The notes under the pieces: model-generated | Database searches by the model: none | What the model was told of the DNA's origin: nothing | Seen by the model: the letters and a program-made list of their open reading frames with translations, nothing else | Shown here: piece by piece, positions 1 to 9,257 of the stretch | Layout of the letters: each line of letters begins with the position of its first letter | How positions within the stretch are numbered: the first letter of the stretch is position 1 | Assembly (NCBI GenBank): GCA_020186115.1 | Contig: WSYJ01000186.1 | Span: forward strand, 2,959,501 to 3,023,500 | DNA from: Histomonas meleagridis | Lineage: Eukaryota; Parabasalia; Tritrichomonadida; Dientamoebidae | Length of the DNA: 64,000 nucleotides | Direction of reading: 5' to 3' | Translations under genes and position numbers: made by a program

Positions 1-82
1 AGAGGAAGCACAAAAAAGCGAAAAAGAATATAACGAAAGTGAAGAAGAATTTAAAGAATGTGAATCTCATATCGAAGAATAG
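1..82 (+). CDS. 3' end of an acidic Glu/Lys-rich protein (partial)
   Basis: Frame 2 is open from the window edge to a TAG at 80-82 and encodes 26 residues dominated by Glu, Lys and Ser. This looks like the acidic low-complexity tail of a longer protein whose body lies outside the window. No domain is visible, so no function is assigned. The composition differs clearly from the AT-rich non-coding DNA that follows. Confidence 0.45.
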   Translation, partial: EEAQKSEKEYNESEEEFKECESHIEE

Positions 83-403
83 GAAACGAAAAAATGTAAC
101 ATGTAAACCCAGACAGATATAAGCAGATCATACGATCGAAAAAATATTTTTTTGTTTAATTAAAATATTGTATATGTCTAAAATATTTTGTTATAAATCT
201 GAGCTGAAAACAATTTTTTATTCAAAGAAAAACTTTTGACACTTTGTAAGATGCATTAGTAAAGGAATTTATTTTATTTCGATTTTAACATGTTTCTTGG
301 AAATGCATTTCGTATGTTTATTTTATTTTTGCTTATTAAAAGGCATTTATCCCAAATAAGTGTGTGGAATTATGAATAAAAATACATAAATTATTTAATT
401 TAT
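83..403. other. Intergenic region, no gene seen
   Basis: AT-rich spacer between the acidic tail and the 3' end of NAA10. No ORF, RNA gene or repeat was recognised. Confidence 0.5.
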
Positions 404-910
404 TTACGTCTTTTCGCTTTTATAATCTGATTTTGGATATGTGTACCTTAGAGTCCACCCATTTTCCCCATCTGCATAATACTTCTCATCAACGTTAACA
501 AACTTATAACCAAATGTCTTTTGATAAAGAATATGTGCAGCTCGATTCGTTTCACGCACATTCAAATTAACATACTGAGCAAGGAAGCATTCGCGAAGAG
601 TGTAATGGGTGTAACTAAGTAATTTAGTTGCAAATCCAAGTTTTCGATATCTTGAATAAATTGCAACTGATGTAATATGACCATGTGGTGGAACAGGAGG
701 CTTTTGGTTGCGTCCCTCTTCATCTAGCTTACCAAGAACATAACCCAAAACTTTTCCTTTTGAATCGACTGCAACATGTGCTGATTGTGGTGACATAAGA
801 TGGTGATAAATCCAATACCACATGTGATAATTTTCTGGTAGGCAATGTAAATTAGCATTTTGCATTTGGATTAAATCATCAACTTGGGCTCTTCTTAGGC
901 TTATAGGCAT
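404..910 (-). CDS. NAA10: N-alpha-acetyltransferase catalytic subunit (NAA10/ARD1)
   Basis: The 168-residue protein is a GNAT acetyltransferase of the NAA10 (ARD1) type. Known NatA enzymes transfer acetyl from acetyl-CoA to the N-termini of nascent chains at the ribosome, usually with a NAA15 subunit. Family landmarks visible are the early LHCLPENY stretch (residues 21-28), HGHITSVAI (77-85), the acetyl-CoA loop R89-K-L-G92-F-A94, NVRETNRAAHILY and KYYADGE near the end. The length is typical for a core NAA10 without the long acidic tail of animal versions. A TCATT initiator-type motif lies just upstream on the coding strand (917-921), and the stop codon continues as TAAA. No NAA15 gene is present in the window. 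Confidence 0.93.
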   Translation of the reverse strand: MPISLRRAQVDDLIQMQNANLHCLPENYHMWYWIYHHLMSPQSAHVAVDSKGKVLGYVLGKLDEEGRNQKPPVPPHGHITSVAIYSRYRKLGFATKLLSYTHYTLRECFLAQYVNLNVRETNRAAHILYQKTFGYKFVNVDEKYYADGENGWTLRYTYPKSDYKSEKT

Positions 911-1902
911 CCAGGAAATGATCGAACACAGTTACTCAAAATTGGGTGATGAAGTGATAAAAAATTTTGCAGTGGCCAAAGATCTCAGTGTTTCTCATTC
1001 CTTTTGATTCAAAGAAATTCTCATTGTTTCTGTTATACGTTTTATTTCTTCAATAATTCCTCATTACTTATATTTACATTATTTTAATAATACAAATGAT
1101 TTTCCAAAGTAAATTTACATACAATGTATTCATAAATATTTTTCATTAAAAAATTATATATATTTTAAATTTGCATTTGAGATGATTTCTTTTCTCATAA
1201 ATAAAAAATATTTTGAATTCATTTTACTTTTTAAGCAATCCAATTTATTTCCCTTCAATACCATTATCAATGGCATACTAATTTGAAAGTCAATCTGAAA
1301 ATATAGATAAAATTGATATACAGGTATGATTTTTATCTTCTTCATGGTAACCAACATGATACCTTTAACTTTTTCAGGTTCTGAACGATTATATTTTACT
1401 CAAAAAGTAGCCACTCCCAACAACAAAAATGCGATCGCCCCATTTCCCAATTTTCTGTAATTTTTAGATAGGGAAATAATAAAGAAAGTGATACATTTGA
1501 AGTTATATGATTATATTTTTGGAAGACAGAAAAAAATTGACCAAATTGTACAACGAATGGATTTGAGTCCTTCAAAAACAATAAATGAATCGGCTTTCAG
1601 CGGAATCACTTTTCATCGATTTTGGAATAACTGTGTTAATATGAGTTTTTTCGAAAAAACTTCCTTATATTCAATTTTTCAGAGCGGCTGTTGGAAAAAC
1701 ATTTCACATTTGAAGAATGCATTAAAAATTTCTTTCAAAATTCAAAATTTTCTCGTGACAAAGAAATTTTATCAGAATTCCTTACAATAAATTGAACGGT
1801 TAAACTCAGAAATATCCTTCTGTTTGAATGCACAGAAATACTCAGAAATATCCTTTTTTTTCAGGGATGAGTTAGGCCAAGTCTTCCACTTCACTATTCC
1901 AA
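911..1902. other. Intergenic region between NAA10 and ODC
   Basis: About 1 kb of AT-rich sequence between divergent genes. Short ORFs exist, including a 100-codon plus-strand ORF at 1488-1790, but none resembles a known protein and all are Phe/Ile/Asn/Lys-rich as expected of chance frames. The right-hand 110 bp carries the ODC promoter elements. Confidence 0.5.
1795..1896 (+). promoter_or_regulatory. ODC promoter: AACGGT (MYB-type) site and TCACTA initiator
   Basis: AACGGT at 1795-1800 fits the YAACGG core bound by MYB proteins. TCACTA at 1891-1896 matches the trichomonad initiator TCAY(T/A) and sits 6 bases before the ATG at 1903. The initiator match is direct. A MYB role is inference. Confidence 0.55.
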
Positions 1903-3114
1903 ATGGCAACACATAAAGCTCCTGAACACAACTTTACTATTGTTTCTAGCTTGGACAAAAACACTCGCTCGATTCTCGAGAAAGTTGATGAAGATGAAGC
2001 ATTTTGGGTTGCTGATTTGAATTGTCCACGTGAAAGTCTTTCCCTTTGGGAGGAAAATCTGCCTGATGTAAAACCATTTTATGCAATGAAATGTTGTGAT
2101 GAACCAAACTTACTCAAATTCTTGGCTCGCCGTGGCGCTGGTTTTGATTGCGCATCAAAAGTCGAAATTCAAACAATCCTCAAGTTGGGTGTTGATCCAA
2201 GCAATATTCTTTTTTCACATCCACTCAAATCATATTCAGCAATCCGCTATGCGAAAGATCAAGGTGTCAAACGCATGGTTTATGACACTAAGGAAGAACT
2301 TGAGAAGATCCTCAAGATTTATCCTGACGCTGAAGTTTATCTTCGCGTTAAACCAAAATTCACAAATGCCAAGATTCAATTGAGTGACAAATTTGGTGCA
2401 TCAACTGAAGAAATTGATCCACTTCTTAAGATTACCAAAGAGTATGGAGCCAAGTTCATTGGCTTCTCCTTCCATGTTGGCTCATTATGTGATGATGTCA
2501 CCACATTTCAAGTTGCATTAAACTATGTATCTGACCTTAAGTCACAAGCAGAACGCTATGGACTTCACGTGCGCTTCATTGATATCGGTGGCGGCTTCCT
2601 CCCTCCGAATGCTCCATCAAATTATAAATTCGAAGAGATCGCAAAAGCCATCAACCGCGCCATCGAGGAAAACTTCGATGAAGCTGATATCGAATTTTGT
2701 GCCGAACCTGGTCGCTTTATTGCTAGTGAATATATGGATCTCCATCTTCCAATTATTTGCGCTAGACAATTTAATGATATTAATGATAAGTTAGTTCAAT
2801 CTGTATACATCCCTGATGGAATGTATGGTGCTTTTAACTCACTTTCATATGATCATGCTGAGCCTCATTTCGATATGTACCGCAAAAATGGAAAAGGAGA
2901 TGATTCATTCAAAATATCAACAACACTTTGGGGACAAACTTGCGATTCGGCAGACGTAATTTATGACTCCATGATGTGGCCCAAGATGGAGATTGGTGAT
3001 TACTTATCAATAAGGAAATTCGGGGCTTATACGTACTCGCCAACATCGTTCTTCAACGGATTTAATCACCATAAAGTTTTTGTGGTTAACGAAGAATCTG
3101 ATGGTGAGTACTAA
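1903..3114 (+). CDS. ODC: Ornithine decarboxylase
   Basis: This 403-residue PLP enzyme decarboxylates ornithine to putrescine, the entry step of polyamine synthesis. It has the fold-type III layout: PFYAMKC with the PLP lysine K63, HVGSLC (191-196), the phosphate-binding IDIGGGF (227-233), AEPGRFI (267-273), and WGQTCDSAD with catalytic Cys347 contributed across the dimer. It is shorter than animal ODC and ends soon after the barrel/sheet core, so the C-terminal PEST degradation segment of mammalian ODC is absent. This suggests different turnover control. The start is fixed by the initiator 6 bases upstream. The stop reads TAAA. Confidence 0.96.
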   Translation: MATHKAPEHNFTIVSSLDKNTRSILEKVDEDEAFWVADLNCPRESLSLWEENLPDVKPFYAMKCCDEPNLLKFLARRGAGFDCASKVEIQTILKLGVDPSNILFSHPLKSYSAIRYAKDQGVKRMVYDTKEELEKILKIYPDAEVYLRVKPKFTNAKIQLSDKFGASTEEIDPLLKITKEYGAKFIGFSFHVGSLCDDVTTFQVALNYVSDLKSQAERYGLHVRFIDIGGGFLPPNAPSNYKFEEIAKAINRAIEENFDEADIEFCAEPGRFIASEYMDLHLPIICARQFNDINDKLVQSVYIPDGMYGAFNSLSYDHAEPHFDMYRKNGKGDDSFKISTTLWGQTCDSADVIYDSMMWPKMEIGDYLSIRKFGAYTYSPTSFFNGFNHHKVFVVNEESDGEY

Positions 3115-3394
3115 AACTAAATAACTAAAATATTTCCATAGATATCTGATTTTTTTTTGATAATTTCTGAAATTATAAATTATGAAATAAATGTATCTTC
3201 GAAATATACATGAATGTTTACGAAAAAGTGATACATATCTTGATTTTTTGATATGCTTTCTCTGCTATCTTACTTTGTAGTATGTTTTGAGTTGTAATTT
3301 AGAAAAAAAAATGCTTTTGTTTAAACGCATTTAACCGTTGAATATTTGTGTACTTTACAGTCAACATTACTTGCACGTTTATTTTTATTGAAAA
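3115..3394. promoter_or_regulatory. APC6 upstream region with ACCGTT site
   Basis: Short spacer of AT-rich DNA. ACCGTT at 3334-3339 (reverse complement AACGGT) lies 56-61 bases before the APC6 ATG, similar to its placement before other genes here. No exact TCAY(T/A) initiator was found close to the ATG. Confidence 0.35.
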
Positions 3395-4627
3395 ATGGCT
3401 GAAGAAAGTTTGCTTGCTGCCCTACATAGAAGTCTCGACAGTTGTGATTGGAAGTCAACAATTTTTTTATCCGATCAAATCTTAGAAACAGATCAGAATA
3501 ATTTTGAAGCAATTTTTGCAAAATGTTATGCATTCTTTTGCAATACAAAATATATCGAACTAGAAGAATACGCAAAATCTCTACCACAAAACATAGCAAG
3601 AGACCCTTACATTTTAAAAATTCGATGCGAAGGTCTTAAATCGCAAAAACTTTATCCTCAAATATTATCCATTCTTGGAGGTGACACATCAAACCTTCTC
3701 TTACCTCCTTTAGTTAGTCTTGAAGAAGTTGAAACTTCTGAAATTTTAAAACCTATTCGTGATAATGCATTATTTAATTTATCAAGGATCGAAACAAATC
3801 CAATCAAAAAAATGGAGGATATTCTTCCACCCACAAATGATCCATTTAATCCGGCTTCAATCCAGCGAAAAGTCGTTGAAGCATTCACACTTCACCAACC
3901 GTCGCTTCTTCAACCGTTTACAAACAAATTTGACCACACTTCAAATAACGATGCACTTTTGTTATCGGTCTGCGGTTCATATCAATACTTAAATGGTCGA
4001 ACAGAGTATGGTGAAATGCTCATCACAAAAGCAACAGAAAATGATCCAGATCTCGAATTACCATGGCTTTGTTTGTTATACATATATATAGAAACAGCAG
4101 AGTGGGATAAGGGACTTTCAATATTAAAGAAAGCAAGTCGAAGATTCCCTGCTAGTCAATCTATTTCAATGTTTGCTATTTCTTTAAATCTTAAAAGTAA
4201 TAGCATACAAAACGCATGGCAATGGATACAGAAAGCGAGTATGAATAATACAAAAAATTATTTTTTGATGCACGAAAAAGCCGTTGCTCTTTTGATGGGA
4301 GGAGAACTGCATGAGGCAAAAAAGCTTTTCGAGAAAATTATTGACGAACAAGCCAATGTCGAAAAAGACATAATTGCTGCAACATATTTGAATTATGGAC
4401 ATTGCCTTAGAAGATTAAAGGAATTTGATGGAGCTATAGCAAATTATCAAAGCGCTTTGAGCTTTGAGTTTAAGCAAGCAGAGGCATTAGCATCAATTGG
4501 ATTTACATATCAATTAATTGGAAAAATTGACGTTGCCATTTTACACTATAACAACTGCTTATCTGTGGACCCTGTGCATCCGTTTGCAACAAAAATGCTT
4601 GATTTAGCTTTACGTAATGGATTTTGA
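3395..4627 (+). CDS. APC6: Anaphase-promoting complex subunit 6 (CDC16), TPR protein
   Basis: The 410-residue protein is built of TPR helices. The C-terminal third is diagnostic: a stretch reading like the APC6 'lNnlGHv.RKLkky..Al..y..AL.l.p....ty.aiGy...l.G....Ai..y..aL.l....' series (residues about 325-405). The N-terminus (LHRSLDSCDWKSTIFLSDQI) resembles the APC6 start, where paired helices mediate dimerisation. APC6 is a scaffold of the APC/C ubiquitin ligase that triggers anaphase. It is shorter than human CDC16 because the C-terminal extension is missing. APC8 or APC3 are alternatives, but the repeat pattern fits APC6 best. Confidence 0.75.
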   Translation: MAEESLLAALHRSLDSCDWKSTIFLSDQILETDQNNFEAIFAKCYAFFCNTKYIELEEYAKSLPQNIARDPYILKIRCEGLKSQKLYPQILSILGGDTSNLLLPPLVSLEEVETSEILKPIRDNALFNLSRIETNPIKKMEDILPPTNDPFNPASIQRKVVEAFTLHQPSLLQPFTNKFDHTSNNDALLLSVCGSYQYLNGRTEYGEMLITKATENDPDLELPWLCLLYIYIETAEWDKGLSILKKASRRFPASQSISMFAISLNLKSNSIQNAWQWIQKASMNNTKNYFLMHEKAVALLMGGELHEAKKLFEKIIDEQANVEKDIIAATYLNYGHCLRRLKEFDGAIANYQSALSFEFKQAEALASIGFTYQLIGKIDVAILHYNNCLSVDPVHPFATKMLDLALRNGF

Positions 4628-5105
4628 ATTTTCAATATGATTCTTATTTACGATTTGAACCTGTTCTTAGACTGAAATAAAATGTTATTTTAATTTGAAT
4701 AATATGTTTAAAATAATAATTTTTTGAAATTCGAAATAGTAGTGAAGAAATATAATACTGCAATCGCCGAAAAAGTAAACATTTGAAGAAATATTATTTT
4801 TTTATTTGTTTGCTGTTTCAAAATGAAGGTTACGACGCGTTAGTAGTGATAATGAAGACAGCCTAATCAAACAACAGATATAAGCAAGGAAAAGAAAAAA
4901 AGTAATAGTCTGCTTAATATACTAATATGTAGTCTAAATGCCAATGCATATAAAAATGTTTTTTAATGTTTTGCATTAGTTCAAATAAAACAATATGGAT
5001 TTATGATAAATTTTTTAAAAAGCATATAATTATGTTTTATAAGATAGATTTATTAAAAGGCATATATGTAATATGGTTTTAGGATAATAAAGTTGTTTAT
5101 AATTA
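4628..5105. other. Intergenic region, no gene seen
   Basis: Very AT-rich spacer with no ORF of substance, RNA gene or obvious repeat. Confidence 0.5.
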
Positions 5106-5835
5106 TTATTGATATTGATTACAATATTTTTGTAACTCAATGGCAAGAGGAGTTTCATCAAAAGGCTTGGATGGTTCAATTACTATATTTGATATACTTT
5201 CACAATTGATCTGTTCCTTTGGATGTGGAATTCTTTGTAATAATAAAGAAATAGGAGATAAAGACAATGACAATTGTGACCTGTTTGATGAAGTTTGTTG
5301 TTTTAAATCTGTTTTTTGAATTTGTGATGTTTGAAAATTTTGTGAGTTATTTGAATTAACAAAAATGCTTTCTGGTGGTTTTTCATTTTTTATTGGTGGA
5401 GCAAAAGAACCAAATGTTGGCATTTCAATATTTTTTTCTTTTGAGTTCACTCCAAAGGGGTCAAACTCCATTCGGAATTGTCAATTTCAAATAAAGTATT
5501 AAAAATTGGTTGTAATCCAAAGAACGTTAAATATAAACTGTTTCAAAATCATGCTCAAGGAACTGATTCTGTTGATACTTTTCAACAACAGCATTATTCT
5601 CTTGTTTATTTAAATCAATTTCTATAGTTGGCATTATTAAATTGTTCGATCTGAGACATGTCAAAAATTCCTACTCCAACACCTTCAAAGGTCACACCAT
5701 TGGTTATTAGGGGATAAGTTTAGTGTGAAATTATTTGAAGAAGAAAAATCAGTTGTTGCTGAGCTTTTATTAGCTTCATGTGGTGGTTGGTTTAAGTTTT
5801 CTACCTGTTAAATATTGTTCGACTGATTTAAAAAT
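5106..5835 (-). pseudogene. Relic of an Asn/Ser/Gln-rich protein of unknown family
   Basis: The longest open piece (5471 to 5106, 121 codons) begins MEFDPFG and is rich in Ser, Asn, Gln and Pro. Upstream on the same strand, other frames keep coding-like composition up to about 5835: a VENLNQPPHEANKSS segment, then VTFEGVGVGIFDMSQ, then MPTIEIDLNKQENNA, then FFGLQPIFNTLFEIDN. Each is separated from the next by a frameshift or stop. I read this as one decayed gene with at least three or four breaks. DPFG with Ser/Asn-rich linkers is common in endocytic adaptors, but no domain can be named. Confidence 0.4.
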
Positions 5836-5889
5836 CTTCTTACATTTTCGATTGGTCAATCACTAAAGAGAAAATGATGCTACCTCTCA

Positions 5890-7389
5890 TCAAGGAAATT
5901 CGATTGGAATTGGGGTCGAAATCCACTTGCAAGTCTTGTTAAAGTATTATCAAAAACTTCGAATACATATGAACTTGAATTTGTCTAATATGATGAATAT
6001 CCGCTTAAAGATATTAATGTTCAAACTTTACAAATATTAGATATAAACTCTTCTTTGATACCACCAATAGATAAAACTTCGGATAATAAAATTAAATCTA
6101 ATGAATTAAAAAGAAAACTTAATGAGATAAGAGTTGATTGGTTATCTCCGAATTCGATTCGAATTTATGATTATACACCAACTTATTTTGCCGTTAATCG
6201 ATATCTTAGACTTCAACATAGTTATTATCAATATGGATGTTTTAATCTTGAATCGAATACACATTTAACATTTAGAAATATTTATGTTTATTCATGTTCT
6301 GGACATGCATTTTCTGTTGGAGGTTCACAACAATATTGGCATTTTGATAATGTTAATATTGTTAAACCTAAAGATAAAACTAAAAGACATATAACATGCA
6401 CAGCAGATCATTGTCATTGTTATGGATCGAAAGGATATTTCTTAATGGAAAATTGTGAATTCTCATTTGGTACTGATAATTGTTTAAACTTTCATGATAA
6501 CACACTTTATTTAACAAAATATTCGACAAATTCAGGAAATAATTTACATTTAGTAGCAATTGGACAAACAATCGAATTACGTTATGAAGATTTTTCACCG
6601 ACAAATATTATAACAACAATTACTGATCGAAAAGTTATCGATCAATCGAATGAAATATATGAAGTAATTTTAAATAATACAATTCCTGGTAATATTAATG
6701 ATGGATTTATAATATTTAATCAATAGAAAATTGTTATTTTTATGATTTTGCTCAAGCTGCAATTAAAATAGTAACTGGATTTACATTAAATTCTTGGTGC
6801 GAAGGTTATGGTGTTAATAATGTTGAAATAAGTAATTTCTCAATGTAACTTATTTGAAGGGAAAAGTCCTGACTCTAAATTTGGCCGTGACATCGAAATT
6901 ACTACATTTAGTAAAGTGGATGCTCTACAAACGAAATTTCCGATTTTAAGGAATATTTTGTTTGATATTAATACATTCGCTTATACTTACGGGTTAATAG
7001 CATGGATTGCTTCAGTAGAAAATGTTACGTTTCGAAATAATATTATTAAAAACGATAAAAAAGGTTATAATGAATTGGATTATAGAGGTTCGTTTTATAT
7101 AGATGTTGCAACAAATATAAAAATTGTTAATAATGTTTATATACCTTTAAATAACAATAGTAACTTCAAAGTTAGAATGGGCGTAACTTTTACTGAAAAT
7201 AAAGCAAAAAATGTTATAACTGAAGGTAATAGAATCGGATTTTATGAAGCAGATATAAATGATGAAGGAAAAGAAAGCAATACTACACTGATTGCTGGGT
7301 GTGTAATATGCGGAATTATAGTTGTAGTTGCTGTAATTTTAGTTTCCGTAATACTGATTAAAAGGAAAAAAGAAAATGAAAATTTATAA
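5890..7389 (+). pseudogene. Broken membrane-anchored right-handed beta-helix protein (GH110-like)
   Basis: The region holds consecutive pieces of one protein in shifting frames. An NWGRNPLASL segment ends at a TAA near 5989. A 223-codon piece (6055-6726) then carries YSCSGHAFSVGGSQQYWHFDNV and SYGFLMENC-like beta-helix turns (with FSFGTDNCLNFHDNTLYL), and it ends at a TAG. The frame continues to a TAA near 6840, and after a shift a final piece (6916-7389) ends in a transmembrane helix (LIAGCVICGIIVVVAVILV) and a Lys-rich cytoplasmic tail. The rungs resemble pectate-lyase-fold glycosidases such as GH110 alpha-galactosidases. The architecture (ectodomain, one helix, short basic tail) suggests a surface protein. 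Two internal stops and at least two frameshifts make it non-functional as read. Confidence 0.65.
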
Positions 7390-7595
7390 TAAAAATTTGT
7401 ATTAACATTAAAAGTAGTATTATTTTAACAAAAGCAGATATAAATGATGAAAGAAAAGAAAGTAATGTCGCGTTGATTGCTGGGTGTGTAATATGCGGAA
7501 TTATAGTTGTAGTTGCTGTAATTTTAGTTTTTGTCATATTGATAAAAATGAAAATTTGCGTTAATATTAAAAGTAGTTTTATTTTAACAAAAATA
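7249..7595 (+). repeat. Imperfect tandem duplication of the beta-helix gene tail (185-bp period)
   Basis: The segment starting GCAGATATAAATGATGAA at 7249 recurs at 7434 with scattered substitutions. It carries the same transmembrane-helix coding sequence and the same AT-rich trailer ending near ATTTTAACAAAA. The second copy has a shortened basic tail. The offset is 185 bp. Confidence 0.85.
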
Positions 7596-7599
7596 TATT

Positions 7600-8970
7600 T
7601 TATGGACTCCGAAGATATAAATGATCATTTAAAATAAAAAATGGCTGACCGCTATTTTCATTTTGTGGATCGTAAAAACTATTCAGTTGCACAATTAATG
7701 ATCGATTAAACATCATCAATTCTGTTCCAACTTGAACAGCTCCATGCATTACAACAGAACATAACTTTTCTGTTTGCCCCAGAAGAACCTTTGAAATAGA
7801 TGTTGGATGTGCACAAAAACCTGATTGAAATAGAATTAATAAAATTTTTTGGATTGCATTTCTCCCTACAAAATGGCGGAGACCGTTAACATTGAATAGG
7901 TTTGTTTGAGCTTTCATAAAAGTGTCACCGTAAACTTTCTTCATCAAATCAGGAGAAACCATAAAAGAGAACACAGAATTATCACCATAAAAAGGAGAAC
8001 TGTTTTGAATGTAACTCCACTGCGTGAAGAAAAAGGAGACAATAAATCTGTTAAATGCACATTCTTCAACATTTATCGAAATTGGTGGGAAGTTCTCTAA
8101 AGTTAACTTTCTGGGTGCTGCTTGGTATTCTGTTTTAATAGGGATGCTTACTTCTGGAACAACAAATTCTTTTGGTTGAATTTGATCAAGAATTCCAACA
8201 GTAACATTAATCTTTTGATGATGAATGTTAACGAGATTTATCAGATATGGCTCTAAAGCACTTCTTTGTATGTTACAATTTTTCATTGAAATATCAATTA
8301 ATTCTGGAAAATAAATTGATACACCATCAATTGAGCTTGCCGACAAGCGATTGGAATCTAAAATCAAATGTGTTACTATGTTTCTATCATTGCTTTTTAG
8401 TGCAATTGAAAACATAAAAATAATAAAACGGAAAGTACCTTGATTGATTTGTTCATTAGTTTTAGAAATCTTCAGCAGCCTTTGGAATATGTTAGATAAA
8501 TTAAGAATTCCATTTGAATAAAAATTGGCAAAATTTCGCTTTCTAAGTTCGGATATATTATGTGTTATGCTTTGCGCCTTTGAGATATCGCATGGTGATA
8601 TTAGAATTTCTGATTTTAAAAGATCTGTATTTCCATTGAATTGGAGAAATTGTTTGTACTTATTGTTTCTATTAAATGTGAAAACCCCAAGGTTTGGATC
8701 TAAAAACATAACCGTTTTTGTTCTTTCATCATTATATCGAGCTCCAAAAGAATTAAAAATCGGATTTCTTTTGTAATTATTTTGAGTTGAATAACAAATT
8801 GCATACTGGAATTTTTCGCTTTGTGGTTCGCTTTTTTGGAAATTATTTGCGTTTCTATTGGGACTAAAAGGATTGTAAAGTGTCCAGTTGTTCATTTTGT
8901 CACTTTTCTTAAATGGGGGCTGTCCCAAAATTGCTCCAAGCCGAATTGCCGTCTTCCACTTTGATTTCAT
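7600..8970 (-). CDS. NXF1/Mex67-like mRNA export factor
   Basis: This 456-residue protein has a leucine-rich-repeat segment around residues 190-260 (VTHLILDSNRLSASS, then FPELIDISMKNCNIQ). An NTF2-like domain follows from about 300 to the end: FFTQWSYIQNSSPFYGDNSVF, VGRNAIQKILLILFQSG, LCSVVMHGAVQVG, FNRSLIVQLNS and GQPFFILNDHLYLR. That order and the closing 'FiLNDhLyLR' strand are typical of the NXF/Mex67 family, which carries mRNPs through nuclear pores with NXT1/p15. The C-terminal UBA-like domain of NXF1 is absent because the protein stops right after the NTF2 fold. The N-terminal RNA-binding region is not recognisable by eye. It ends in TAAA. Confidence 0.75.
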   Translation of the reverse strand: MKSKWKTAIRLGAILGQPPFKKSDKMNNWTLYNPFSPNRNANNFQKSEPQSEKFQYAICYSTQNNYKRNPIFNSFGARYNDERTKTVMFLDPNLGVFTFNRNNKYKQFLQFNGNTDLLKSEILISPCDISKAQSITHNISELRKRNFANFYSNGILNLSNIFQRLLKISKTNEQINQGTFRFIIFMFSIALKSNDRNIVTHLILDSNRLSASSIDGVSIYFPELIDISMKNCNIQRSALEPYLINLVNIHHQKINVTVGILDQIQPKEFVVPEVSIPIKTEYQAAPRKLTLENFPPISINVEECAFNRFIVSFFFTQWSYIQNSSPFYGDNSVFSFMVSPDLMKKVYGDTFMKAQTNLFNVNGLRHFVGRNAIQKILLILFQSGFCAHPTSISKVLLGQTEKLCSVVMHGAVQVGTELMMFNRSLIVQLNSFYDPQNENSGQPFFILNDHLYLRSP

Positions 8971-9257
8971 ACTGAAAAATGTAATGTCTTATATACGTAA
9001 GCTAAATTTTTTGATTTGTTGTTAAAAAATTGTCCTTTTCATGATAACATTCCAATTCCATTCTTGAATCAAGAAATAAAAAATCATAAAAACAAAACAA
9101 TTGTTTGAAGGAATTCAAGCACATACAAAAAATCAATTCTGCTAAAAAACACTTTTATTATTTATTTGTTCAATTCAACATTTCCGGAATAAAATTTAAA
9201 ATTTAGTTACGCACACATAAAAAAACATTAATTTGATTACAGATCAATATAAAACAC
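8971..9257. other. Spacer, no gene seen
   Basis: AT-rich spacer between NXF and the 3' end of the TRPML-like gene, both on the minus strand. Confidence 0.5.

Noticed and set aside
1488-1790. 100-codon ORF upstream of ODC
   Set aside because: Composition is Phe/Ile/Lys/Ser-rich like chance frames, there is no family similarity, and it overlaps a minus-strand ORF of similar quality.
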